Shown in pieces: positions 27,214 through 37,900 of a stretch of DNA of 45,385 bases. This stretch comes from Planctomycetales bacterium (GTDB taxonomy: Bacteria; Planctomycetota; Planctomycetia; Pirellulales; Pirellulaceae): positions 1 through 45,385 of the forward strand of contig JAGQOY010000032.1 in assembly GCA_020427005.1 (NCBI GenBank), written 5' to 3'. The position numbers and the translations under genes were made by a program. Each line of letters opens with the position of its first letter. The first letter of the stretch is position 1. Under the pieces are notes generated by a model. It saw only the letters and a list, made by a program, of their open reading frames with translations, was not told the DNA's origin and did not search any database.

Positions 27214-27669
27214 TCAAATGAGGCCGGATGTCTTACTCTGTTCGCAATACCTGCAAATACTATCCATATCTCGTTCAACTGCCGAGCTGACCATACCTCG
27301 AATCAACGGCATCACGAAAAATGCAAGCCAAGAATGTGGTTTGATTTGCATGCTCAGCCGTAATTGCGATTGCTGATCGCAACCTTCTACTTCGAACAGA
27401 GTGTCCCAAATTGTGCCTCCCTCATCTGAAAGGAGTCGAATGTGCTCGTTTTCTACAAGTTCCGAGACTTCAAGGGTCGCATGGGTCTCGCGTCGGCCCA
27501 TGCGACGGGTCTCGCGAAATCGAGTTCCTATTCCATAGTGCTGTTCACTCAAGAATTCGACTCGAATTATCTCAGGCACTGCCTTCGAGAAATTGCGAAT
27601 ATCAGCAATGGCTTTAAAGACTAGTTCTTTTGGTGCGTTAATTTTTCGTGCGGTGACAATGGGTCGCAT
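27214..27669 (-). CDS. SRPBCC-fold (START/Bet v1-like) protein
   Basis: 151 residues from ATG 27669. The fold begins directly after this start (IVTARKINAPKELVFKAIADI), the classic first strand and helix of polyketide-cyclase/START-like proteins, followed by FRETRRMGRRETHATLEV strands and a C-terminal amphipathic helix. The frame is open up to an ATG at 27801, which would add 44 residues including a cysteine-containing hydrophobic stretch; that extension does not resemble the family, so the shorter form is preferred. These proteins bind hydrophobic ligands; the ligand is unknown. A hydrophobic patch near the end (AFFVMPLIRGM) may be membrane-associated. Confidence 0.72.
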   Translation of the reverse strand: MRPIVTARKINAPKELVFKAIADIRNFSKAVPEIIRVEFLSEQHYGIGTRFRETRRMGRRETHATLEVSELVENEHIRLLSDEGGTIWDTLFEVEGCDQQSQLRLSMQIKPHSWLAFFVMPLIRGMVSSAVERDMDSICRYCEQSKTSGLI

Positions 27670-27974
27670 TGCTTTGCCAAGTCTGAGTATTTTCTTAGGG
27701 CTTTTTATGCCATGAACGAACAAGTGCTTTGTAATACACAGGGTAAAAGCTGCAATACCACTGCTGCAAGTCCTGCTGGCCGGTACGATGGTTGTCATCA
27801 CGTACTTGCGGGGGGTATGGCGTAGCTTGAGGGTTTAGGGGTAATCGAAAGCTATATTTGTCCAGAAATGCCAAAATCCAGCTAAGAATGCACTTGCTTG
27901 CGAATCTACTTCATTGAAGGCCGCAAATTGGCGGTAACCAACGAGACAGCACCCTGCAGCTGCCAAAAGAGTCC
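27670..27974. other. Divergent promoter region of the sigma factor gene
   Basis: About 305 bp between the SRPBCC start and the ECF sigma start. If the sigma factor is autoregulated its own promoter should lie here. I could not identify a repeated ECF-type -35 (AAC motif) with confidence. The SRPBCC reading frame is open across 27670-27801. Confidence 0.35.
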
Positions 27975-28529
27975 ATGTTGAGATCGACTCCAGAATTCCA
28001 ACCAGTTGACTCGCCCAATTCGGGCAAGCCTAACCTACGAACGTTGTTCGAACAGGAGGAAACCAAGTTGCTGCGCTATGCGTTCACCTTGACTGGCCGA
28101 CGGGTGGTGGCTGAAGAAATCGTGCAAGAGGTTTTCATGCAACTTCATGCTCGATGGCACGAGGTTCAAACACCTTCAGCGTGGCTAATTCGGTGCGTTC
28201 GGAATCGGGCGTTTCAATACCTGAGAAAATCGAAACGTGAGGTTCTGACAGCGGGAGAGGAAGCGAGGCAAAACGTGACCACCCAGGAACCAACACCCGA
28301 TTCGCTAATGGCCCATATGGAGACGTGTGCCGTACTTCGCGGGTTGGTTGATGGATTGGAAGAGACCGACCGTCAACTAGTCAAGCTAAAGTACTTCGAG
28401 GGACTCAAATATCGTGACATTAGCCAAAAAACAGGACTTTCGATAACCAACGTGGGATATCGCTTACATCACATCCTTAAACTCCTTGGCCAAAAACTAC
28501 AACCGCCAGAGATCGACGACGAGTCATGA
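27975..28529 (+). CDS. ECF-type RNA polymerase sigma factor
   Basis: 184 residues. The sigma-70 region 2 helix bundle is at about 25-90 (LFEQEETKLLRYAFTLTG, VAEEIVQEVFMQL, NRAFQYLRKSKR), and region 4 with its helix-turn-helix is at about 124-177 (ETDRQLVKLKYFEGL, YRDISQKTGLS). It has no region 1 or 3, as is normal for ECF sigma factors. Its stop overlaps the ATG of the next gene (ATGA, 28526-28529), so it is translationally coupled to a protein whose N-terminus looks like an anti-sigma factor. An N-terminal extension of about 20 residues (EFQPVDSPNSGK) is low in conservation. Confidence 0.92.
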   Translation: MLRSTPEFQPVDSPNSGKPNLRTLFEQEETKLLRYAFTLTGRRVVAEEIVQEVFMQLHARWHEVQTPSAWLIRCVRNRAFQYLRKSKREVLTAGEEARQNVTTQEPTPDSLMAHMETCAVLRGLVDGLEETDRQLVKLKYFEGLKYRDISQKTGLSITNVGYRLHHILKLLGQKLQPPEIDDES

Positions 28530-31500
28530 ACGAAGAATTTCAACCTGAGTCGGAGGATCTTGAATTGGAATCTCGCCTCATCGCGTGGATGTTGGGTGAG
28601 GCCTCTGACTTTGAAAGCGAACAGATCGCAGGGCTTGTGCGAGATAATCCTGCCCTAGCAGCTCGACACATCGAATTGCAACAAGTTCATCAATATTTGC
28701 TGGATATTGGTGCTGGTGAATTGGCCAGCGACGTGTCGGACTGGCAACTATCCACTGAACGTCGCGAGCGTTTGTTGAATGTGATTGATGAGAAACCACC
28801 CACCGCTTCTCAAGAACTTCCTAAGCTGTCCGGATGGTTCGATAATCTATTGAAAACGCCTGTGCTAGCATTAGGGGTCGCTGCAAGTCTTTTGATTGTT
28901 TTCATACTTAATCAAAGTCTCCTCCTTTCTTCTAAAACAGGTGCGTCGCTCGCTGTAGAGTTGTACGACCGCACTGCCAGTATGCCTGCTAGGGGAGAGT
29001 TGTATGGTGTGTGGGGTGGTTCCAGTACTACATTTTCTGTTGAGACTGCCCAAGCTACACCTAGTGCTGCTGCAACGGTCAGCGAAGGAGTAGTCAATCA
29101 AGAAGCAGTCCTTGCAATGGGCGAGGTTGCTGGAGGTGAAGGTTTTCAAAGGGAGTGGGACGTTAAGGACTTAGGTTTCAACAGATGGGAAAAATTTGAA
29201 TCTGTTCCAGCGGATGCAGAACAAAACAACCTCTTCTTTAATCAGAATTTCGGACGCTTGGATAGCAATACAAAAGCTGCTGAAAACATATCTGGCATGA
29301 TGGATGGCTTTGATCGGTCTACATCAGGCTTGGCTTTAGCCGACGATTTGAGCGACTTAGAATCCAGCTTGCAGTCTGAATCGGCTGCACGTCGTGCTTC
29401 ACAGTTGAACGCAAATTCACTAGACAAATCACTGGCTAAAAAGAAGGGTTTTTCCGAAGAACTTGCTTCACAAACTGGTAAAAGCGACGGCGAAAACCCC
29501 GCCGTGTCATTGTCTGATTGGTCTGACCGTCAGCCTGGAATTCCCGAATCCGCAGTTGTTGAGCGACGCTCCGAATCAATAGAACTTCCAACAATACCCG
29601 ACCATCTTTCTTTTGCGTATCGCGAGAAGCGAAGTGAGATAGCGTTAACGTCACCCGGGGAAAATGGAAACGGCACATCGCTGCACATCTTTTCTGCTCC
29701 TGATCAATCTTCATCCGAGAGGTTTGGCGAAGAACTGGCCGTTGGAGAGTCACAGGCAAGTTCGGAACCCAGCGGTGTAACGGAGGAGTTCGAACGGCAA
29801 AGAGTCGGCGGAAGGAGCCCGACGGAGCCACCCCAGTCGATAGACTTCTTTATAGCCCCAACGATGGATGCGAATATTGCTGGAAAGCCTTTGGATACCG
29901 AGGAATTCAAGGAGCTTGGGGAAGAAAATACACCCAATATTGGTGGAATGGTAGATAACAATTGGGCTCGTTCTAACGCCAGGAAGCAGTTGGCAGACGG
30001 ACTCGGTAATTCTGCTGGAGAAAATTGGGCGTTACAGACACCCCAAATTACTTTCGAAGTAGATGAATCACAACAGCTTGCTGCTGGAACATTGCTATTG
30101 GGATCGTTGGAAGCTGATTCAAAGTCGATCCAATCCTCTGACTTCGGAAAAGACAAATCGATCGGTGGCTTATCAGCCATCCCCCAATCGCCAGCTCAGG
30201 ACCAAGCTGAACCTCTAGCTCAAGCACTGGCAGGAGGATTTGAAAAATCACAAGCCGCGGATTCACCCCAGTATCTTTTTGAGTCTGTAGTGTCTAGATC
30301 CATGCCAGTGAATCCTAGATACTCGCTTGGGGGAGTCTCCCGACTTCTGGAGGAAAGCAAACTTCTTGCGGAAAACAAGACTGAGGATTTCTATTCAGTT
30401 CAGCCTTCGGAAACCAAGCCGCTTCTCAAACGTCGGGAAGAGCTGCCAGCTGGTTTGAACGAGTTGTCGGCAGATAAGGAATCCTTTTCAACATTCTCAT
30501 TACATGTCAGTGACGTGTCATTCAAATTGGCACAGTCGGCTTTGGCACAAGGCCAGTGGCCAGAGGCCTCCCAAATCCGTATCGAGGAGTTTGTAAATGC
30601 CTTCGACTATCATGACCCATTACCGTCTAGTCGCGAAAAGGTTGCGTGCCAAATTGAGCAGGCCATTCACCCATATATTCAACAGCGAAACATTCTACGA
30701 GCTTCACTGAGAACTGCTGCTAGTGGTAGGAATGCTCAGACGCCATTGCATCTGACTTTGCTACTCGACAATTCAGGCTCAATGGAACGACCTGATCGAA
30801 AGCAAGCATTGTTGAGTGCGTTGGAAACCCTATCTCAGCAGTTAACTGATAATGATCAAATTACTGCTCTTTCGTTTGCCAACACACCTCGCTTGCTAGT
30901 CGACAAGCTTCCTGGTTCCCAATCGCAACAACTGGTGCAACAAGTCGCCAATTTGCCAAGCGAGGGTGGTACGAACATTGAATTGGCTCTCAAAGTAGCA
31001 CAGGAGAAGGCGCTGGAGCAACAAATACCAAACGGTCAAAATCGTTTGGTATTGTTGACCGACGGAGCCGTAAACCTTGGGGAAGCGGATCCGGCTAGTC
31101 TGTCGCGTTTGGTAACGGAGATTCGTGAATCAGGGAATTCATTTGACGCGGCCGGCATCAGTACTCAAGACCTTAACGACGAAGTCCTAGAAGCCCTAAC
31201 CAGGCAAGGTGATGGTCGATACTACGTTTTGGATTCAGCCGAGGATGTGGATGCTGGTTTCGCACAGCAGTTGGCCGGGGCACTGCGACCATCTGCGAAG
31301 AATGTGAAAGTCCAAGTCGAATTCAATCCGGACCGAGTCGGCCAGTACAAACTTCTGGGCTTCGAAAAGCATCGCTTGAACAAAGAGGATTTTCGCAACG
31401 ACAAAGTTGACGCTGCCGAAATGGCGGCGGAGGAAGCAGGCGTCGCGGTCTACCAATACGAGGTTAAGCCCGAAGGCAGTGGGGACGTTGGCAATCTATC

Positions 31501-31789
31501 CGTTCGCTTTCAAGATATGGCCACGGGCCAAATGGTTGAAAAACGCTGGCCAATTCCTTATGAAGCCAACGCTCCACGATTGGAATTGGCCAATCCTGCG
31601 CTGCAAACAGCTACTGCAGCGGCTTTGTTCGCAGCTAAACTCCGTGGCGAACCGCTCGGGGAAAGCGTAGATCTTGGTGACTTAGCTACGCTTGTTAACA
31701 AACTACCGGAGTCTTATCGCAGTATGCCGCGTGTCCAGCAATTACAAGCCATGATTCAGCAAGCCCGCGAATTGAGCGGCAGCGAATAA
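28526..31789 (+). CDS. Anti-sigma-like N-terminus fused to a VWA/DUF3520 envelope protein
   Basis: 1087 residues. Residues 10-60 (LIAWMLGEASDFESEQIAGL, then NPALAARHIELQQV) match the helical N-terminus of planctomycete zinc-free anti-sigma factors. One membrane helix lies at about 110-130. A 500-residue Ser/Gly/Glu-rich low-complexity region follows. Then come a YfbK-type VWA N-terminal domain (about 650-720), a VWA domain with an intact MIDAS start Asp748-x-Ser750-x-Ser752 (DNSGS) and LLTDGAVNLG, and a C-terminal DUF3520 (about 925-1085). The topology puts the anti-sigma part in the cytoplasm and the VWA part outside. It is coupled to the sigma gene by ATGA. VWA domains bind protein ligands through a metal ion; a candidate partner is the giant protein encoded next. 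Confidence 0.85.
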   Translation: MNEEFQPESEDLELESRLIAWMLGEASDFESEQIAGLVRDNPALAARHIELQQVHQYLLDIGAGELASDVSDWQLSTERRERLLNVIDEKPPTASQELPKLSGWFDNLLKTPVLALGVAASLLIVFILNQSLLLSSKTGASLAVELYDRTASMPARGELYGVWGGSSTTFSVETAQATPSAAATVSEGVVNQEAVLAMGEVAGGEGFQREWDVKDLGFNRWEKFESVPADAEQNNLFFNQNFGRLDSNTKAAENISGMMDGFDRSTSGLALADDLSDLESSLQSESAARRASQLNANSLDKSLAKKKGFSEELASQTGKSDGENPAVSLSDWSDRQPGIPESAVVERRSESIELPTIPDHLSFAYREKRSEIALTSPGENGNGTSLHIFSAPDQSSSERFGEELAVGESQASSEPSGVTEEFERQRVGGRSPTEPPQSIDFFIAPTMDANIAGKPLDTEEFKELGEENTPNIGGMVDNNWARSNARKQLADGLGNSAGENWALQTPQITFEVDESQQLAAGTLLLGSLEADSKSIQSSDFGKDKSIGGLSAIPQSPAQDQAEPLAQALAGGFEKSQAADSPQYLFESVVSRSMPVNPRYSLGGVSRLLEESKLLAENKTEDFYSVQPSETKPLLKRREELPAGLNELSADKESFSTFSLHVSDVSFKLAQSALAQGQWPEASQIRIEEFVNAFDYHDPLPSSREKVACQIEQAIHPYIQQRNILRASLRTAASGRNAQTPLHLTLLLDNSGSMERPDRKQALLSALETLSQQLTDNDQITALSFANTPRLLVDKLPGSQSQQLVQQVANLPSEGGTNIELALKVAQEKALEQQIPNGQNRLVLLTDGAVNLGEADPASLSRLVTEIRESGNSFDAAGISTQDLNDEVLEALTRQGDGRYYVLDSAEDVDAGFAQQLAGALRPSAKNVKVQVEFNPDRVGQYKLLGFEKHRLNKEDFRNDKVDAAEMAAEEAGVAVYQYEVKPEGSGDVGNLSVRFQDMATGQMVEKRWPIPYEANAPRLELANPALQTATAAALFAAKLRGEPLGESVDLGDLATLVNKLPESYRSMPRVQQLQAMIQQARELSGSE

Positions 31790-31937
31790 TAACCACCTGC
31801 CGAGGTAATCCGGATCGGGTGCACCTCGATGTTTTTATTACGTACTAACTAAACAGGGATCCTTTGTTGAACTTGCAAAGCAGGTTCAAAGCGATTCTGA
31901 AGTCAACACACTTGTCACTGGCCTTAGAGGCAACACC

Positions 31938-34900
31938 ATGTTTTCAAAGATCTTAAAGACAGCGACCGCCATCTGCCTTTACTTGGTAGCCATATCTCCT
32001 GGTTTAGCCCAAGACCCGAATTTATCCAGCGAAGGGACAACACAAGCTGAACTACACAGTTTAGATGGCTCCTCAACCATCATCGTGAAACCTAGTCGGC
32101 CAGTTGACCCCCCGTTTCTTTTTACAGCCTCAACAAAGGCCTTAGTGAAAATCAACTCCGATCGAATTAGCCAAGAAATTGAAATACAAGCACAATTCGT
32201 CCAAGGCAAACCCAATACGGTTACCTTTGAGTTGCGTGGTACAGGCGAAGTAAGTGATTTGCGTGGCGAAGCGATCAAGTCCTGGGCGGTCCGCCATAGC
32301 GGCGACAAACGATATCTGGACATCCAGCTACAACCTGAAGCTCCCGCTCTGAAGGCTCAGCTAACCATTCAAACAAGAATTCCTGAGTTGCCATACGAAC
32401 TGGAGTTGTCTCATCTGGCTGCAGGTAACGCCCTGGGATTCGATTCAGAAGTTGCCGTCTCTGAGGACGGTAAAGTTTCAGCCACATTTCTTGTGGTTGA
32501 TGGTTTTGTAGCCATCGAATCTACAGGCAACACACGTCGCTTCCACACCTCCCGCGGAGGCACGCTGAAGGTGCGATTAAGTCGACAGGGAGGTGTGCCT
32601 GCAGATGTTGAATTAAATGACAGCTCGTTGGTCGGGCAATTACACCCTAGCAATAAATCAATAGATTTTCAGTTACGGTCAGTGGCTGATGTTTCCCGTG
32701 CAGGGGCGAGAATCAGGATACTGGCGGGCAACGTGGCCATTAGCCAAATCCCAAACAATCCAGCCTTTCGCCTGGAATTAGCACTTGGCGAGAGCGGCCC
32801 ACATTATGACTTGGTATTTCTCGAAAGCGGTACTTTCCCTTTGGAGATAAAGTTCTCCGCAGCCTTAGGAGACATTCATGGCAGTAGCAATGGCCTCGAC
32901 TTTCGTATCGGTGCTAGCGCTGTAGTACCAGTCGAAATTCGCGGCCTAAGTCAGGAAATTGAGTTCGTCCGCGAACAAGATTCCGTTGTACCAGTTTGGA
33001 CCGGTGACGCTTGGCATGGATTCCTGCCTGCCACGGGTCGTGCACTAGTAGGTTGGAAAGACGCTCACGACACTAGCGAAGGCAAGTTGTTTTTCACTAC
33101 CAATGCAGCCGTCGAAGCAAGTGTCGGTCCTGGTTTGCTTCGGCAAGACCATTTGATCGATTACCGGGTCCTGCAAGGTCAATTGAAAACGCTAAAGCTT
33201 GAACTTCGCGGTCCCGGAGAAATTCTGGATATTGAGGGGACAAATTTGGTAGGCTGGCAGGTGACGGAGGAGGCTGACGTACGGCAGCTCGAAATTACGC
33301 TTAGTCAACCCATTACCACTGAAAGCCAGATTCACATTCGCAGTCAAACTCCCTTGGGTGCATTTCCAGTGCGCGTAGAGGGATTGGCGATTCTGCCTTT
33401 GGAAGCCATTCGGCATTCTGGCTTTGTTCGTTTGGCCAATTCAGGCGCAGTGCGTATCGAGCCAACCGCCTTGGCCGGTCTAACACAGCTTGCACCTGAA
33501 CAGTATCCAGGTCGGCCCATTGAAGCTCGACAGATCTTCGTGTATCGATTCCCCACCGCTGACTATGAATTCAATATAGTCGCTGATCGAATCCAGCCTG
33601 AAGTCAATGTTTTACAGCTCTTGATTTACTCTCTGTCGGAATCGGATCGTCGAATTGCGGCTGATATCGAACTGGATATTCGTGAGGCGCCCATTCGTGA
33701 GTGGAATGTTCTGGTCCCAAGCGATTACTCGGTTGTGGTGGTTACGGGCGCCTCAGTCGCAGACTACGTTGTTGCTTCGGAAGCGGATTCGCAACGCAAT
33801 CTCAAAATCGTGTTCAACCAGGACGTAGGGGGACGGCAACTCATCAAGTTGCAGCTTGAAAAGAATGAGACCGCTGTGGCAGAGGATTGGCCGTTACCGC
33901 GTCTTGAATATCCAGACTCAAAATCCGTTCGCGGAGACGTCGGAGTCGTTGGCTCCCCCGGTTACCGCTTGACTGTTGCCCAAACAGATCTACTGGCTGA
34001 AAAGCCTCTGTCATACTTTCCAAATCCAATTCCCAACCTTCAACAGGCGTTTAGGATTCGCGATACACTTTGGTCAGCCACCATGCATGTGGAATTGCTA
34101 GACCGCAGTGTGCAATCTGATGTGTTCCATCTTTACTCACTCAGTCAAGGTGTGATTTACGGTAGTGCATTGGTCAATTACTTTGTGGCAGGAGCACCCA
34201 TTTCTGAGTGGCAATTGACGGTGCCTGCTTCATTGGGCAATGTAACAATTGACGGACAGGACATTCGTACATGGCGACGAGAAGGTGACAATCTTATTGT
34301 TTCTCTTCATCAACCTGTGATGGGTGCCTACACGTTACTCATTACATTTGAGGAGAAGCCAAACGAGGTTGACGGTTCGTTTCAGGCTGGCCTAATTGCA
34401 CCGCAGAACGTACAAGGAGATCGAGGTTACTTGCAGGTGGTGAGTCCTATGCAAGTCGAGATTGCCACACAGATCGCATCCAACCAATTGCTGGTTTTGG
34501 ATCCCTTGGAGCTACCTGCTGAATTGAGGCTGCTAAGTACAGCACCCGTACTCGGATGCTGGCAGTATACGGAGCGACCATTTGAGCTGCGATTGCGAGT
34601 CAATTGGTTCGAGCCTGGCACCACAGCATCGCAAGTGGTGGAGTTCTCCGAGGCCAACAGCCATGTCTCCCCGGATGGCGAATTGGTGACGGATGTTGTG
34701 TATTACGTCAAGTCGAGGGGGCAGCCCTCGCTGCGCATTAAGTTACCTCCTGATCCGGTTCGTTTATGGGCAGTTACTGTCAATGGACAGCCCGTGACTG
34801 CGCGTCAGGCTGACGATGTAACTCTCATTCCTTTGCCTGGTGGCGCGGATCCCAACATACCCATCGAGGTAAGTTTGAGATTGGGTAAGCCGGCCGTTGA

Positions 34901-37900
34901 GGAATACGCGGCAGCACTTGAGCTCCCAATTGTCGACACGCCGGTATTGAAGACTCAATGGAACGTGGTTGGAGACGAAAACCACTTGCTTGTCAGCGAC
35001 TCTGGAACCGTGGAACCCACCACTCCCGTACTTTGGCCTAGTGGATTTGATTGGTTGGCCGGACGCGGCTTGGTTGCCCTCGTTATCATAGCCGTGCTGA
35101 TTATCGTGGGCACTCTGTTGACGCACATGTCGGGTTTGGTCCATGCGTTAGGCACCATTTTCTTTGCATGTTCGCTATATATTTGCCTAGCAGCAAGCTG
35201 GAATACGTTCACTCTTGCGTCCCGCCCAGCTCCTTTGCAAGTCAACTTACCTGTTCTAGCCGCAGGGGAGATAGTTCAATTACAAGTCCAAAGCATTCCA
35301 CTCTGGCGTGCACAAATTAATTGGCCAGGAGGCGCGGTCGCAGCAATAGGCCTGGTACTGCTTGGAATCGCTTGGTTCACGCGAGTTTGGACAGTTCGCA
35401 AATGGCTAGGTGCCCTTGGTTTTGGCCTTCTGGCAGTCGGAATCCTCTTGCAGGCTAACAGTGCTTGGGTATTTTTTGCGCTCCTGGCCGTTGCCATTCT
35501 ATTCTGCTCGTTAATCCCTGCTTTGCGCCAGCTTTTGATCAGTATGCGTTCTGCATGGTCCAGCGTCCGAGAGCGTCGTCGGCGTAACAAGGCAATGCAG
35601 AAGTCCGAAACACATAGCGAGGGTGATGGAGCAGTGATTACCACAACCCTGTTAGCATTGATTACGTCCACATTCGTACTCGGAGCTTACAACCCAGCTG
35701 AGGCTGCTGAGAAAGAAGAATTTCGAGCCGCCGATACGCTCGTTCAGGATTGGAATCTATCCAGCCGAGAATCACGACTTTCTGCTTCAGCGAAAATCTC
35801 GATCACAGGAGTCCCAGGTGATCGCTTTTTGTTGCTTTGCTCCCCAGCGGTACTAACTCGTTTCGATGGACCCGGCCTACGCGTATCAAAACAAGAAATT
35901 CCTAAGCAAGGTTGGGTTTACATCCTATCTGTACCGTTCGATGAAACGGTTGCCCAGGAAAGTGAACCAGAAGTTGCGGTTCCGTCGGATCTTAGCGAGG
36001 GCTCGGACAACGAGGATAACACCAACAGAAGCGATGAAGCAGAAGCTTCGTCTTCCGTTACTCCACCCCAAGACTCAAAAGGCTCATTAACCAAGCCACG
36101 CACTTTTACGGCAACATTTGATTACCAACTGGAGGCTGTGACTCCTACACTTGGAATTCCGGTACCTACCGGCCAAGCAACGTTACATGAACTACATCTG
36201 GGCTATGACGAATCTGGTTGGGAAGTGCTATGTTCAACGGCAGTTCGAGTCGAAAAGGCGGTCGATGCAGACAGCACTTCCACACGTGTTGGGTTACTTC
36301 TTGGCCCCGGTTCGGCGCAAATCAAACTCCAACCGCAGGCCCGTGATTTGACCGCCGAAGAAACTCGTTACTTTGTGGAAGCAAGCCAGGTATACATCCC
36401 TGGACCAGGCGTAGTCGATGCACGTCATCGTATTCATGTTCGAACGGCACAGGGACAAGTGCGAGAATTGCAAGTCGACGTGCCTGAAGGCCTGACAGTC
36501 AGCGCAGTTTCTGGACCTGTAAGTGCATGGCAGTTTGACCCTGAGAATCGTCAACTAAAGCTGCAAATTGAAGCTAAAACCGCTCCCAATTTTGATGTCC
36601 AAGTCGAAACTCAACGTGGATTGACTCCTCTACCTGCAGATGTCGAGTTGGCTCCCTTGCGAGTTGTCGGCGCTGACGGTGAAGTTGGGTTATTGGCAGT
36701 CGCTTTTGGCTCGGACGCTCAAGGCGAAAAATTCGAAACTGAATCGATGTCCGCCGTCAACGTTGGAGATTTTGACACGTCGTTGATGGAGAACAAGTCT
36801 GTCACCTTGAGCCGCGTCTATCGTTACGGGGCCGAACAAGCTGAGTTATCCGTGCGCGTGGCACCGGTGGCGCCAGAAGTACGAGTCATGAGCCGCCAAG
36901 TTCTGTCGCTGGGAGACGAACGAGTAGTTCTTGCAGTAAACTTCATCACTGAAATCACTCGCGCTGGACTATTCCAACTGAGTTTTCCATTGCCTCCAGG
37001 GTTGGAAGTTGAATCTCTTTCAGGAGATGCACTTCATCACTGGGCTGAGTTAGTAGAGGGAAATCAACGTCAAATTGTCCTGCATTTTAATGGTAAGACT
37101 ATCGGCACTCAAAGTTTTTCACTGACGTTATCCGGAAACGCACCCACGGAGGTTGGGCAATGGCAGTTGCCACGATTTGAAATAACCGAGGCCATGCGAC
37201 AAACTGGAGAACTTGTCGTCAGACCGACCACAGGCACTCGTCTAAGAACAATCTCTCGCCAAAACGTATCCGAGACCGATCCACGAAGTGTCGGGGGAGA
37301 AGGGCAGGGAGCGTTAGCATTTCGATTACTACAACGAGATTGGAATCTGGTACTGGATATTGAAAAGCTTGCCCCATGGGTCACCGGCCAAGTGCTTCAC
37401 GAAATTCTGCTGCGAGAGGGCCAAACACGGTCAACGCTGTTTGCAGATTTTGCGGTTCAAAATGCTTCCATCCAAACCATTCAGATCTCACTCCCAATTG
37501 TAGACGAAGATGAGTTGAAAACCGTGCGGGCAACTGGCGACATCGTGAGCGATTTCGTGCGAACCGCTCCAGACTCTAATATTTGGGAATTACGATTCAA
37601 ACGACGAGTACTGGGGCGGGTTCAGTTCCAGATTGAATATGAACGTCGAGGCGATCGAACCAACGAAAACGAACAACTAACGCCAGCCAGTTTTCCTGAC
37701 ACTCGCCAAATGAGTTATTACTTCGCTATTCGGACGGGTGGACGGTTGGAACTAGAGCCCGGAGATTATGGGCAAGGATGGCAGCAAGCTGACTGGAACA
37801 TGGTACCGCAGAGCCTTCGGGAAGCTGGCAATCACAACTCACCTGCACTTTCATTGCGAGCCATCGCTCCCACTGTGCCGTTCGGGTTGCAAGTGATTCG

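Noticed and set aside
27670..27801. N-terminal 44-residue extension of the SRPBCC protein
   Set aside because: The fold begins at the internal methionine; the extension is not like the family. It cannot be fully excluded.
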